A stretch of 64,000 nucleotides of DNA, from the NCBI RefSeq assembly GCF_004361915.1, contig NZ_SNWP01000010.1, forward strand, positions 1,700,050 through 1,764,049, written 5' to 3'. The DNA comes from Sediminibacterium goheungense. GTDB taxonomy: Bacteria > Bacteroidota > Bacteroidia > Chitinophagales > Chitinophagaceae. Shown piece after piece: positions 53,402 through 61,915 of the stretch. How positions within the stretch are numbered: position 1 is the stretch's first letter; each line of letters starts with the position of its first letter. The position numbers and the translations under genes are program-made. The notes under the pieces are model-generated. The model was not told where the DNA came from. It was given only the letters and a program-made list of their open reading frames with translations, and searched no databases.

Positions 53402-54280
53402 TTATTTCTTCTGTTCTGATTGTTTTTCGGCACCGGCTTTATCATTGCTGCCATCTCCGAAGATGGATACACCAATACCCAGGCTCAACCAGGGTTTTCC
53501 CTGATATACCCAACCAAATTTTTCCTGATTACTTCTGGTAAGAAAATCCCATCCTACAAACAGGCCCATCTGAATCTTACCACTCTGGTATACATACCCG
53601 GTAATCATTGTTAACCCGGTTAAATTGCTTACGATATTATTTTTGTTATTGGTAATGTTGGTAGAGTCAATGGAAAGATTACTTAGTCCAAGACCCACTA
53701 ATATATTATGATAACGATCATTTCTGTAAGGACTGGCCCGCCACTTAATACCCCCGGCGCCGGCAATGGAAATACTACCATTGAAATCACCATCTTTTAA
53801 TCGTAGTTTTAATGGGAGAGAAATAACACCGGCAGAAATATCAGCTCCCCGACCTATATATTGATTTGCATAACTGCTGATATAAGCAAGGGGTACCACG
53901 AAATATTTTTGATCTTGTTTATAGTTCCTGCTGTCTCTATCAACAGCATCTAATACAGAATACGTAGCTGTGTTCTTATAGTTATAAGTATAAAAATCAG
54001 TAAGGTTGATAGGCTGAATATGCCCATTAACTTTTTTTGTATAATCAAGGATCTGAATGATACCGGTGGCAGACGATCCGCTACCGTTTATTTTAATGAG
54101 CCGGAATAACTGGCCAACTTTGGTTTGAACAGAAGTGGCACCATTTACTAATTTGCCTGTATCGTCAGATTCATGCATTTGTACAACGGTATTCCATCTG
54201 TAAAGCCCGAGTACCGGTTCATTCTGAGCGAATACCGCTATCTGAATCAATAGCATTAATGAGCTAAGCAGCGCTTTCAT
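53402..54280 (-). CDS. Exported beta-rich protein of unknown function
   Basis: A 292-residue protein with a signal peptide (MKALLSSLMLLIQIAVFAQ). The mature part has alternating hydrophobic strands and Gly-rich turns (GRGADISAGVISLPLKLRL, SISIAGAGGIKW, NILVGLGLSNLSID, TGYVYQSGKIQMGLFVGWDFL, PWLSLGIGVSIFG), which suggests a small outer-membrane beta-barrel or lipocalin-like body. The tail is charged (DKAGAEKQSEQKK). No family was recognised. It stands alone, with a probable terminator, and is divergent from the 54433 gene. Confidence 0.75.
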   Translation of the reverse strand: MKALLSSLMLLIQIAVFAQNEPVLGLYRWNTVVQMHESDDTGKLVNGATSVQTKVGQLFRLIKINGSGSSATGIIQILDYTKKVNGHIQPINLTDFYTYNYKNTATYSVLDAVDRDSRNYKQDQKYFVVPLAYISSYANQYIGRGADISAGVISLPLKLRLKDGDFNGSISIAGAGGIKWRASPYRNDRYHNILVGLGLSNLSIDSTNITNNKNNIVSNLTGLTMITGYVYQSGKIQMGLFVGWDFLTRSNQEKFGWVYQGKPWLSLGIGVSIFGDGSNDKAGAEKQSEQKK

Positions 54281-54432
54281 AAAACTTGGTTTTGTAATGA
54301 GAAAGAAATAATACCGTAAAGGAATTCAAACCGCATCATTACAGAAAGGTGATTTTTCTCTTTCGCTACCGGGAATTTTCCCGTTGGAAATACCAGCGCA
54401 TTTTTCAAATATTGGATCCTAAATCAAAATTT

Positions 54433-54879
54433 ATGGAAACAAAAAAGAATCAAACAAAATCAATTAAAGGTCTTGAATATGTTATTGGAATGTCAGGTGC
54501 TGAAGTTAAAAAGGCAGTGCTGGCGTTTCGAACACAATATGGGGATCAATTAAAAACAAATGGAGTTGTATATGATATGAACGATATCCTAAAATACATA
54601 GCGAATGTATTTATCCCGTTTTCAGAGGCGAATAAACCAAAGAATAAAGACGAGAAATGGGTTGTAGGGCATTATTTTATGATTTACAATGAAAGGTTGG
54701 CATTCTGTATTATTCCGACTCTTTATAATAAGAAGACAGGTTTCATAAAAGACAGGTTCGCTAAAAAAACAATGAAAGTCATATTTCCGAATATTAAAAA
54801 CCAATACCCCCCCTCAATAAAAAATGAAAATCCTCCTGGCAATGGCGAAGCCTTCGACAAAGGCGGTATGTGGCCTTAA
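54433..54879 (+). CDS. Conserved-looking cytoplasmic protein, unknown function
   Basis: A 148-residue protein from the ATG at 54433 (METKKNQTKSIKGLEYV); an upstream in-frame ATG at 54349 would add an unlikely 28-residue basic segment. No signal peptide, no membrane helix and no recognised family. It has a charged N-terminal half and a Pro/Asn-rich tail ending EAFDKGGMWP. It is 17 bp upstream of the membrane protein of the two-component unit and probably co-transcribed with it. Confidence 0.65.
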   Translation: METKKNQTKSIKGLEYVIGMSGAEVKKAVLAFRTQYGDQLKTNGVVYDMNDILKYIANVFIPFSEANKPKNKDEKWVVGHYFMIYNERLAFCIIPTLYNKKTGFIKDRFAKKTMKVIFPNIKNQYPPSIKNENPPGNGEAFDKGGMWP

Positions 54880-54896
54880 AATTTGTATATTAGGCA

Positions 54897-55571
54897 ATGC
54901 TATCATATATACCCTTTAGTCAAATCATTGAGCTGGTTGCGGCGATAGCGGCTTTTATATACCTTAAGAAAGAAAAAAAGTATCCATGGCCATGGTTTAC
55001 ATGGTTTCTGGTATTTGTGTTTCTGGTAGAGTTTTCAGGCTATCTGTACAGGATAATACAGGTATTGCAAGGGAATAAGGCGGTAATAAACTATATCATC
55101 TATAAAATATACCTGCCGATTGAATTCCTTTTTCATAGCTGTCTATTGTTTTTGTTTACAAACACACACAAAAAACTTACCAGGTATTATGCAACCGGAC
55201 TGATTCTATTCTTTATTCTTTTCACTATCGAATTGAGTAATGTATCGATAAATACCTATGTGGTTACCAGTGATTTGTTTGGAGCTTTTTTTCTGTTAAC
55301 AGGTTGTTTGCTGTATTATTACTATTTCCTGCAACAGGAGCATCACGTGGAGGTAATGAAGTTTGCCCCTTTTTGGATTGTAACAGGACTCTTTTTTTAT
55401 CATTTTATAAGTTTCTCTTTGTTAGCTTATTTTAACGATCTGGTGCTTATAAATATTCAAAAAAAGGGAATTCCAGTAAGGCATTATGTAATGAGTGTGG
55501 TAAACTTTATTTTTTATGGCTCATGGATATACGCATTTAAAATCCAGCAGAATCATTTAAAATGGCGCTGA
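54897..55571 (+). CDS. Polytopic membrane protein linked to a histidine kinase
   Basis: A 224-residue integral membrane protein with about six or seven helices (IIELVAAIAAFIYL, FTWFLVFVFLVEFSGYLY, FLFHSCLLFLFT, YYATGLILFFILFTI, LFGAFFLLTGCLLYYYYF, FWIVTGLFFYHFISFSLLAYF, YVMSVVNFIFYGSWIYAF). The last 10 nt overlap the start of the kinase gene, so the two are translationally coupled. Its position suggests that it is the sensing partner of the kinase; no ligand or named family was recognised. Confidence 0.8.
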   Translation: MLSYIPFSQIIELVAAIAAFIYLKKEKKYPWPWFTWFLVFVFLVEFSGYLYRIIQVLQGNKAVINYIIYKIYLPIEFLFHSCLLFLFTNTHKKLTRYYATGLILFFILFTIELSNVSINTYVVTSDLFGAFFLLTGCLLYYYYFLQQEHHVEVMKFAPFWIVTGLFFYHFISFSLLAYFNDLVLINIQKKGIPVRHYVMSVVNFIFYGSWIYAFKIQQNHLKWR

Positions 55572-56335
55572 ATATCCTTTTAACTATATTCCTGTTTTTT
55601 GTGGCAGGCAGTTTCCTCTTTGCCTATGTACTGTTATACAACGAGCGAAAACGAAAACATGCTGCCGAAAAAAAAGAAATGCAGCGACTGTTCGATCAAC
55701 AGTTGCTGCAATCTCAATTTGAAGTGCAGGAGCATACCTATTCTGTACTCAGCAGAGAACTGCATGATAATATTGGCCAGTTGCTCAACAGTACCAAATT
55801 GCTGATTGGTGTGGCGCAAAGAGAAATTGGTTCACCGCCACCCGTTTTAGATACGGCCAATGAAATACTCAGTAATGCCATCAATGAAATCAGAAATCTG
55901 TCGAAAAGTTTAGACAAAGAATGGCTGGAACAATTCAGGTTGCTGGAAAATATTTCATTGGAAATAAAACGAATCAATTTAACCGGCAGCATCACAACAT
56001 CTCTGGAAACCACCGTTGAAAAGATAGCATTGGTTTCAGATAAACAATTGATACTTTTCCGTATTATCCAGGAGGCCCTCCAGAATGTAATCAAACACAG
56101 CAAGGCAAATAAGGTACTGATAAGGATCAGTGAAAAGGAACATGTGTTATATATCAGCATAGCAGATAATGGTATTGGCTATCATCCGGAGCAAACAGCA
56201 ACTGCGGGTGTGGGTATTCTTCATATGCGTAAAAGAGCGGAGATTCTGGGAGGTAGTATGGAACTGACCAATGGCGACTTTGGCCAGGGTCTCACCGTTC
56301 ATCTTTCAATACCCTTATTCTATGAAAACACCTAA
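55562..56335 (+). CDS. NarX/DesK-type sensor histidine kinase
   Basis: A 257-residue kinase. One N-terminal membrane helix (LNILLTIFLFFVAGSFLFAYVLL) is followed by a coiled segment and the HisKA_3 helix with the phosphoacceptor His in SRELHDNIGQLLNSTKLL. The ATPase domain shows the N-box RIIQEALQNVIKHSKA, the G1 box ISIADNGIGYHPE and the G2 region AGVGILHMRKRAEILGG. The ORF overlaps the upstream membrane gene by 10 nt and the regulator gene by 14 nt. It would phosphorylate the adjacent LuxR-type regulator. It lacks its own sensory domain, so the membrane protein upstream may supply the signal. Confidence 0.92.
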   Translation: MALNILLTIFLFFVAGSFLFAYVLLYNERKRKHAAEKKEMQRLFDQQLLQSQFEVQEHTYSVLSRELHDNIGQLLNSTKLLIGVAQREIGSPPPVLDTANEILSNAINEIRNLSKSLDKEWLEQFRLLENISLEIKRINLTGSITTSLETTVEKIALVSDKQLILFRIIQEALQNVIKHSKANKVLIRISEKEHVLYISIADNGIGYHPEQTATAGVGILHMRKRAEILGGSMELTNGDFGQGLTVHLSIPLFYENT

Positions 56336-56978
56336 ACCAATGATTCATATAGGTCTGGCAGACGATCATCAGCTGTTTCTGAAATCACTCACGCTGATGT
56401 TACACAGTTTCGGTAATTATATGGTAGTGTTGGAGGCACTGAATGGAAAAGAACTTTGTGAAAAAATACCACTTACACAACTAAAGCCTGATATTATTCT
56501 GATTGATGTTAATATGCCGGTAATGGATGGTGCCGCCGCTACAAAACAAATAGCAGCTCTCTATCCCAATATTAAACTGGTGGCTTTATCAATGAATAAT
56601 GACGATCATACCATTATCAATATGCTTCGTGCCGGTTGTTGTGCCTACCTGTTAAAAGATACGCACCCTGATGAGCTGGAAAAAGCCTTGCATGAAATAC
56701 ACACCAAAGGATACTATAATGCCGATGCTGCCAATATTAATTTCCGACGTTTGTTATTTGCAGAGCAGCAACAGGATGGTCATAGGATTACTGAAAAAGA
56801 ACTAGGCTTTTTAAAGTATGCCTGTACCGACATGACCTACAAACAAATAGCCCATGTGATGAAACTGAGTGAAAGAACCATTGACGGCTACCGGGAATCT
56901 TTATTCGGAAAACTGCAGGTACAAAGCAGGGTGGGTTTGGCTATGGAAGCTTTACGCAGGGGGTTGATCAAGCTTTGA
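56322..56978 (+). CDS. LuxR-family response regulator
   Basis: A 218-residue regulator from the ATG at 56322 (MKTPKPMIHIGLADDHQLF); a second ATG at 56340, just after the kinase stop, is possible. The receiver domain has the acidic pair ADDH, the phosphorylated Asp in IILIDVNMP, the Thr/Ser position in VALSMNND and the conserved Lys in CAYLLKD. The DNA-binding HTH follows in ITEKELGFLKYACTDMTYKQIAHVMKLSERTIDGYRE. It works with the kinase encoded 14 nt upstream. Confidence 0.93.
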   Translation: MKTPKPMIHIGLADDHQLFLKSLTLMLHSFGNYMVVLEALNGKELCEKIPLTQLKPDIILIDVNMPVMDGAAATKQIAALYPNIKLVALSMNNDDHTIINMLRAGCCAYLLKDTHPDELEKALHEIHTKGYYNADAANINFRRLLFAEQQQDGHRITEKELGFLKYACTDMTYKQIAHVMKLSERTIDGYRESLFGKLQVQSRVGLAMEALRRGLIKL

Positions 56979-57053
56979 AAAAAAAGTTCTGATCAGACAA
57001 GCTAGCAGCACTTTTGATGAATATGTAATTGATAACCTACAAACAATATATGT

Positions 57054-57863
57054 ATGAATATCCGTGAATTACTGCATTTTGAAGAAGAGGGTAAGATAGC
57101 ATTGAAAGAAGAAAAAACCTTACGCCTCATTGTTGGTATACTCGGTATGCTATTACCCTTCTTGCTCTATTTTTCGGTTGCGATCTATAGTGATTATTAT
57201 AGTGTTATGCCAAGCATCAGCCATTACTATTTTACCCGGGGCTCATTTTTTTTACACCTGGTCGTTATAATTTTTAGCTTGATTTTGATTATATATAAAG
57301 GGTATGATCAGGCCGATTTCTGGTTAAGCTCTACGGCAGGATTTGCCGGACTACTGCTGTTATTCTTTCCAACAGATAATATAGAAGATTACCTCTGCGG
57401 AAAAGACTATCTGCTTGATTTGAAAAACAGACCACCAGATCTTGTTATTACACAAATGAAAAATAGTAGTACAGCAAATATTCATCTCATAAGTGCTGCC
57501 ATTTTTTTTCTGTCATTGGCTATTATGAGTATTTTTTTCTTTACCAGGGTCAGGCCCAGAGCATCCAAAGAAACGGTTTATCTCACAAGAGGCAGAGTGA
57601 TACAGAACAGGATTTATTATGTCTGTGGTTTTTTTATCATTACTCCGCTGGTAATTATGATTCTGGCAGGAACTACAAGCCTGATTGATCCTGTGTATTA
57701 CGAAACAAATCACTTTACATTCTGGCTGGAATGCATTGCATTGATAGCTTTCGCTTTTTCATGGTTTACAAAATCTAATACAATTATTAAAGGGAGTGTT
57801 ATAAAAGAAAGTGAGTACCAACAACAGATGCCTATGACGAACCTGAAAAAAGATACAGTCTGA
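57054..57863 (+). CDS. Polytopic membrane protein, unknown function
   Basis: A 269-residue protein with about seven helices (IVGILGMLLPFLLYFSVAI, FFLHLVVIIFSLILIIY, TAGFAGLLLLFFP, ISAAIFFLSLAIMSIFFF, YYVCGFFIITPLVIMILAG, ECIALIAFAFSWFT). Segments such as SISHYYFTRGSFF followed by IYKGYDQADFWLSSTAGFAGLLLLFFPTD match a conserved group of hypothetical bacterial membrane proteins with a SISxYY...R motif. No function is known to me. It follows the regulator gene by 75 bp and may be its target. Confidence 0.72.
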   Translation: MNIRELLHFEEEGKIALKEEKTLRLIVGILGMLLPFLLYFSVAIYSDYYSVMPSISHYYFTRGSFFLHLVVIIFSLILIIYKGYDQADFWLSSTAGFAGLLLLFFPTDNIEDYLCGKDYLLDLKNRPPDLVITQMKNSSTANIHLISAAIFFLSLAIMSIFFFTRVRPRASKETVYLTRGRVIQNRIYYVCGFFIITPLVIMILAGTTSLIDPVYYETNHFTFWLECIALIAFAFSWFTKSNTIIKGSVIKESEYQQQMPMTNLKKDTV

Positions 57864-57932
57864 TTTACAGATAACAGTATAGGATACCGGGTAAAACAAA
57901 AACCTTATCAGTTCAGATTTACCGATAATAAT

Positions 57933-57971
57933 GTGTTTTTTGAATGAATATTTTTATCTTCCAAAAAACAC
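57933..57971. repeat. Inverted repeat abutting the CocE-like start codon
   Basis: GTGTTTTTTG at 57933-57942 and CAAAAAACAC at 57962-57971 form a perfect 10-bp stem that ends 2 bp before the ATG at 57974. A TATTTTTA motif (57950-57957) lies in the loop. Confidence 0.8.
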
Positions 57972-57973
57972 TT

Positions 57974-59851
57974 ATGAGAAAAAAATACTTTCTGGTTATT
58001 TGCTGCCTGATAACCATTTGTTCTTTTGCGCAGGATACCGCCGCCATTTACCTGAAACTACAGGAAATAGCCATTATAGACCAAAAAGTAATGATGCCCA
58101 TGCGCGATGGCATACGGTTGGCTACTGATATTTATCGCCCCAAGGGCAACCAGAAAGTGCCGATTGTTTTTTCGAAAACACCCTATCAGTTCAATACCTG
58201 GGTAGATGGTAAAATGACTACCCGTACCATGGAAGAAGCTTATAATGCAGTATCAAGAGGCTATGCCTATGTGGTACAGAATGAAAGGGGCCGGTATTTT
58301 TCAGAAGGTGAATGGGATATTCTTGGTGCACCCATTACCGATGGCTATGATGCTTTTACCTGGATGGCCAAACAACCCTGGAGCAATGGTAAGATTGGTG
58401 TGATTGGCTGCTCCTCTACCGCAGAATGGCAGATGGCTGTGGCTTCTCAAAACCATCCGGCACTGGCAGCCATGGTGGCACAGGGTTTTGGGGCAGGAGT
58501 AGGCCGTGTAGGTAAATTTATGGAGCAGGGCAACTGGTACCGTGGTGGTGCGCAGCAAATGTTATTCACCGCCTGGCTCTATGGTACACAGAACGATAAA
58601 TTCAAACCCACATTCCCTAAAAATATTCAGCAGAAAGATTTACAGCGTTTACAAAGGTTTTATGATATGTCTACCGAAATGCCGCGTGTTGACTGGGCTT
58701 CGGGTCTGCGTCATTTACCCGTGCAGGATATTATTAAAAATGCAAAGGGACAGGAAGGTATTTATGAAGACATGATTCGCCGCAAACCCAATGATCCCAA
58801 ATGGTTCAAAGGAGGTTTGTACCATGATAATATGCCACTGAATGTACCGGCTTATTGGTTTGTATCCTGGTACGATGTATCATCTGCTCCCAATATTGCA
58901 CTGTTTAACCATGTACGCAAAACCGCTAAAGAAAAAGCCATAGCCGATAACCAATACCTCGTAATAGCACCGGTACTGCACTGCTCTTATAAGCGTGCCA
59001 CAGAAAATACCATTGTGGGTGAAAGAAGCGTAGGTGATGCCCGCCTGAATTACGACGAGCTAACCTGGGGTTGGTTTGATCTGTTGTTGAAAGGAGAGAA
59101 AAACGATTTCAAAGATAAAAACCCCAGGGTGCGTTATTATACCATGGGCAGTAATAAATGGCAGCAGGCAGAAAGCTTTCCGCCCCCGGGAGCTGAAATG
59201 CAGAGTTTCTATCTTACCAGTGGCGGAAAAGCCAATACCCGCAATGGCGATGGTATGCTGAGCAGTACTGTACCCAAGGAAGACAAGCCAGATGCTTTTG
59301 TGTACGATCCGATGAATCCGGTTCCTTCCTATGGTGGTAATGTTTGCTGCACGGGTAATGCAGTACAGGGAGGCTCTTTCGATCAGTCGAAAATGGAACT
59401 GCGTGATGATATTCTTGTATATACATCTGATGAGCTAAAAGAAGGAATAGAAGTTAGCGGTTTTATAGAATCAACACTCTTTGTATCCTCAACAGGACCG
59501 GATACCGACATCACTATTAAACTGATTGATGTGTATCCTGATGGTAAAGCGTATAACCTCGATGAAACCATACAGCGACTGCGTTACAGAGAAGGGTATG
59601 ATAAAGAAGTATTCATGCAGAAAGGTAAAGTGTATAAAGTAGACCTTACCCCCATGGTTACCAGTAACTATTTTGCCGCCGGCCATCGCATTCGTATAGA
59701 AGTTACGAGCAGTAATTTCCCCAGGTTCGAAAGAAACATGAATACAGGTGGTAACAATTATGATGAAGCGACCGGCATAAAAGTGGAAAATAAAATTCAT
59801 CACTCAACGCAATATCCATCGGTGATCAAGTTACCGGTAGTAAAAAAATAA
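57974..59851 (+). CDS. CocE/NonD family secreted hydrolase
   Basis: The ATG at 57974 places a signal peptide first ([20 protein letters not shown]) and is preferred over 57944. The 625-residue protein belongs to the X-Pro dipeptidyl-peptidase/CocE-type alpha/beta hydrolases. Blocks: [18 protein letters not shown], the oxyanion-side FSKTPYQFN, the nucleophile elbow [12 protein letters not shown] with Ser, and the C-terminal jelly-roll domain ([48 protein letters not shown]). It likely acts on esters or acyl-peptides in the periplasm. The elbow GCSST is unusual compared with GxSYxG, so activity is an inference. Confidence 0.9.
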   Translation: MRKKYFLVICCLITICSFAQDTAAIYLKLQEIAIIDQKVMMPMRDGIRLATDIYRPKGNQKVPIVFSKTPYQFNTWVDGKMTTRTMEEAYNAVSRGYAYVVQNERGRYFSEGEWDILGAPITDGYDAFTWMAKQPWSNGKIGVIGCSSTAEWQMAVASQNHPALAAMVAQGFGAGVGRVGKFMEQGNWYRGGAQQMLFTAWLYGTQNDKFKPTFPKNIQQKDLQRLQRFYDMSTEMPRVDWASGLRHLPVQDIIKNAKGQEGIYEDMIRRKPNDPKWFKGGLYHDNMPLNVPAYWFVSWYDVSSAPNIALFNHVRKTAKEKAIADNQYLVIAPVLHCSYKRATENTIVGERSVGDARLNYDELTWGWFDLLLKGEKNDFKDKNPRVRYYTMGSNKWQQAESFPPPGAEMQSFYLTSGGKANTRNGDGMLSSTVPKEDKPDAFVYDPMNPVPSYGGNVCCTGNAVQGGSFDQSKMELRDDILVYTSDELKEGIEVSGFIESTLFVSSTGPDTDITIKLIDVYPDGKAYNLDETIQRLRYREGYDKEVFMQKGKVYKVDLTPMVTSNYFAAGHRIRIEVTSSNFPRFERNMNTGGNNYDEATGIKVENKIHHSTQYPSVIKLPVVKK

Positions 59852-59875
59852 TCAGTAACGGAAATAAAAAAGAGG

Positions 59876-59917
59876 AAAGTATTAGGGATGAACTCATTTC
59901 GCCCTGATACTTTTATT
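59876..59917 (+). terminator. Rho-independent terminator of the CocE-like gene
   Basis: The 12-bp stem AAAGTATTAGGG / CCCTGATACTTT (one T-G wobble) with a 14-nt loop is followed by TATTATT. It lies 25 bp after the stop codon. Confidence 0.8.
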
Positions 59918-59945
59918 ATTAACACAGTAAAGTACTTTCGTTTTC

Positions 59946-61091
59946 ATGAAATCTGGTAGCCTGTACAATAAACGTTTATTCACCCAATTCACTACAACTA
60001 TTATTTTTTGCTTTGCTCTTTTCATGGCAAATGCACAGCAGCAAAAATTCTATACGATAAAAGGCAAAATAGAGGGGCTTAGTAAGGCAACCATTTATCT
60101 TTCCTGTTCAGATGAAACCTATTCGTTTCAGGACTCAGTAAATTCTATTGATGGCAGTTTTATTTTTTCTGGTAGGTTGAAAGAACCGGTGATGTATATG
60201 TTGAAAACTAATCAAACCCAAAATGCCACACTTCTTTTTTATCTGGAACCCGTAAACGTCAGCATCAACGGATCAAAGGATTCACTGAACAAGGCCATCG
60301 TGAAAGGGAGTGCTTCTAATATAGCCTATAAAGAATGGGCCCAGACCTGGATGAGTATAGCTTCTCAGGCGGGTCCGATGTATAAAAGACTGGATTCTGC
60401 CACACAAAACGGAAAAATAAATGCCTCGCCGGAAGAGCGGAAGGTATTTGATGATGGTATGCAGTCGCTGTCGGTACAATTAAATGCGGCGGTAATGGCA
60501 TTTATTAAAAAGTATCCGCAATCACCCGTATCGCCCTTTATCATATACGACAGGTATATAACCTACCCCGATCCGGAAATGGCCAAAAAAAGCTTTTCCA
60601 TGCTGGGGGTTGCAGCTAAAAACAGCTTATATGGCAAGCGTATAACCGAGTACCAGCGAATAGCTGCCAAAACAGGTATAGGTGCCAGCCCTGATTTTAT
60701 GTTGAAAGACAGTTCGGGGAAAATGGTAAAACTATCGTCTCTGAGAGGTAATTATGTATTGGTCGATTTCTGGGCCAGTTGGTGTGTACCCTGCCGAAAA
60801 GAAAATCCCAACATTGTTGCCGCTTACCGAAGGTTTCATGAAAAAGGCTTTGATATTATCAGTGTGTCGCTCGATACACAAAAAGAAGCCTGGTTAAAAG
60901 CAATACAGATGGATGGCCTAACCTGGAAACATGTAAGTGATTTGAAAGGTTGGGATAGCGAATTGGTAAAAGAGTTCGGTATAAAAGTGGTACCTACCAG
61001 TTTTCTGCTCGATAGAAACGGTAAAGTAATCGCCGGAAATCTTCGTGGTACTGCTTTACATGATAAACTCGAACAGCTTTTTATGCCATGA
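59946..61091 (+). CDS. TlpA-like thioredoxin with N-terminal DUF4369
   Basis: A 381-residue exported protein. A signal-like start (LFTQFTTTIIFCFALFMANAQ) is followed by a DUF4369 domain at about 35-140 (TIKGKIEGLSKATIYLSCSDE, SFIFSGRLKEPVMYML), a helical linker and a C-terminal thioredoxin fold beginning SPDFMLKDSSGKMVKLSSLRG. The active site is CVPC in FWASWCVPCRKENPN, with the cis-Pro in KVVPTSFLLDRNGKVI. It probably reduces or forms disulphides in the periplasm. A TACTTTCG motif just before the ATG may be its promoter. Confidence 0.93.
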   Translation: MKSGSLYNKRLFTQFTTTIIFCFALFMANAQQQKFYTIKGKIEGLSKATIYLSCSDETYSFQDSVNSIDGSFIFSGRLKEPVMYMLKTNQTQNATLLFYLEPVNVSINGSKDSLNKAIVKGSASNIAYKEWAQTWMSIASQAGPMYKRLDSATQNGKINASPEERKVFDDGMQSLSVQLNAAVMAFIKKYPQSPVSPFIIYDRYITYPDPEMAKKSFSMLGVAAKNSLYGKRITEYQRIAAKTGIGASPDFMLKDSSGKMVKLSSLRGNYVLVDFWASWCVPCRKENPNIVAAYRRFHEKGFDIISVSLDTQKEAWLKAIQMDGLTWKHVSDLKGWDSELVKEFGIKVVPTSFLLDRNGKVIAGNLRGTALHDKLEQLFMP

Positions 61092-61469
61092 GATAAATAG
61101 AGTTATTTCTCCCCTTCTATTGTTTAACAACCTTTGGTGTTTCGATAATACAAGCTTCATTAATTGTTAAGGGTCAGGTTATTGTATACTCGTTTCAGAA
61201 TAGTCCCGTCTACCTGGGATATGTATTTATCTACTTTTCTACCCGCCTGATCGATTAGACCAGCCTCAGCTGATATATAAAACTAATTTCGGATTATCAG
61301 TTGTGTTGTATTTACAAGTGGTTTAGCCCTTCGTCGTAAGATCGATATAAGAGGATAAAGCCAGAACGGATACAACATTTCTATAGCCAACTAAAACTAA
61401 CTGAGTACTTATCATGGCCGTTTAACAGCGGAGCAGTGAGTGTTCGGTTGTTTCTAAAAACAAACTGCT
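61092..61469. other. 378-bp gene-free stretch
   Basis: No gene and no strong hairpin were seen. The composition is A/T-rich with scattered short repeats; it probably holds the promoter of the following gene. Confidence 0.5.
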
Positions 61470-61904
61470 ATGATGAGAAAGTTACTTTTCTTATTCGTTT
61501 CCTGCTATGTAATGATGTGGGCGAATGCCGCTACTGAAAAACACCCCTCAGGTCAGGAACAAAAAAAACAGACATTCACAAAAGCTGCACCCCAAAAGCA
61601 TTCGTCAGATGAAGTTCAGTGGAACTTAGTGTATAGTGATGCAAAAGTAAAGCTGTATGTAACAGCCATCGAGTGTTTGGGTACACCCTCTCTAAGGTTA
61701 AAATTTGAAAGTTTATCTGAGACAGATCTTCAGGTGAGTTATAAAATCTGGGAGAATGCGGTTTTCTCAAAACCATTTAAACTCTCTGCAAAACTCAGTT
61801 TTGAAGGCATCTGTTCACCAGAATACAATAACCTGCTGGTAGAATCTATTCCTGCCGGTGCTTCAGTAGCAGATATAAAAGTGCAAGTGAATTACCAACC
61901 CTAA
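61470..61904 (+). CDS. Small secreted protein, unknown function
   Basis: A 144-residue protein with a signal peptide (MRKLLFLFVSCYVMMWANA). The mature part is about 120 residues, beta-rich, with two cysteines (IECLGTP, EGICSPEY) that could form a disulphide. The start may be 61470 or 61473. It lies 12 bp upstream of the large repeat protein on the same strand, so both may act together at the cell surface. No family was recognised. Confidence 0.72.
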   Translation: MMRKLLFLFVSCYVMMWANAATEKHPSGQEQKKQTFTKAAPQKHSSDEVQWNLVYSDAKVKLYVTAIECLGTPSLRLKFESLSETDLQVSYKIWENAVFSKPFKLSAKLSFEGICSPEYNNLLVESIPAGASVADIKVQVNYQP

Positions 61905-61915
61905 TCTAATCCTGT

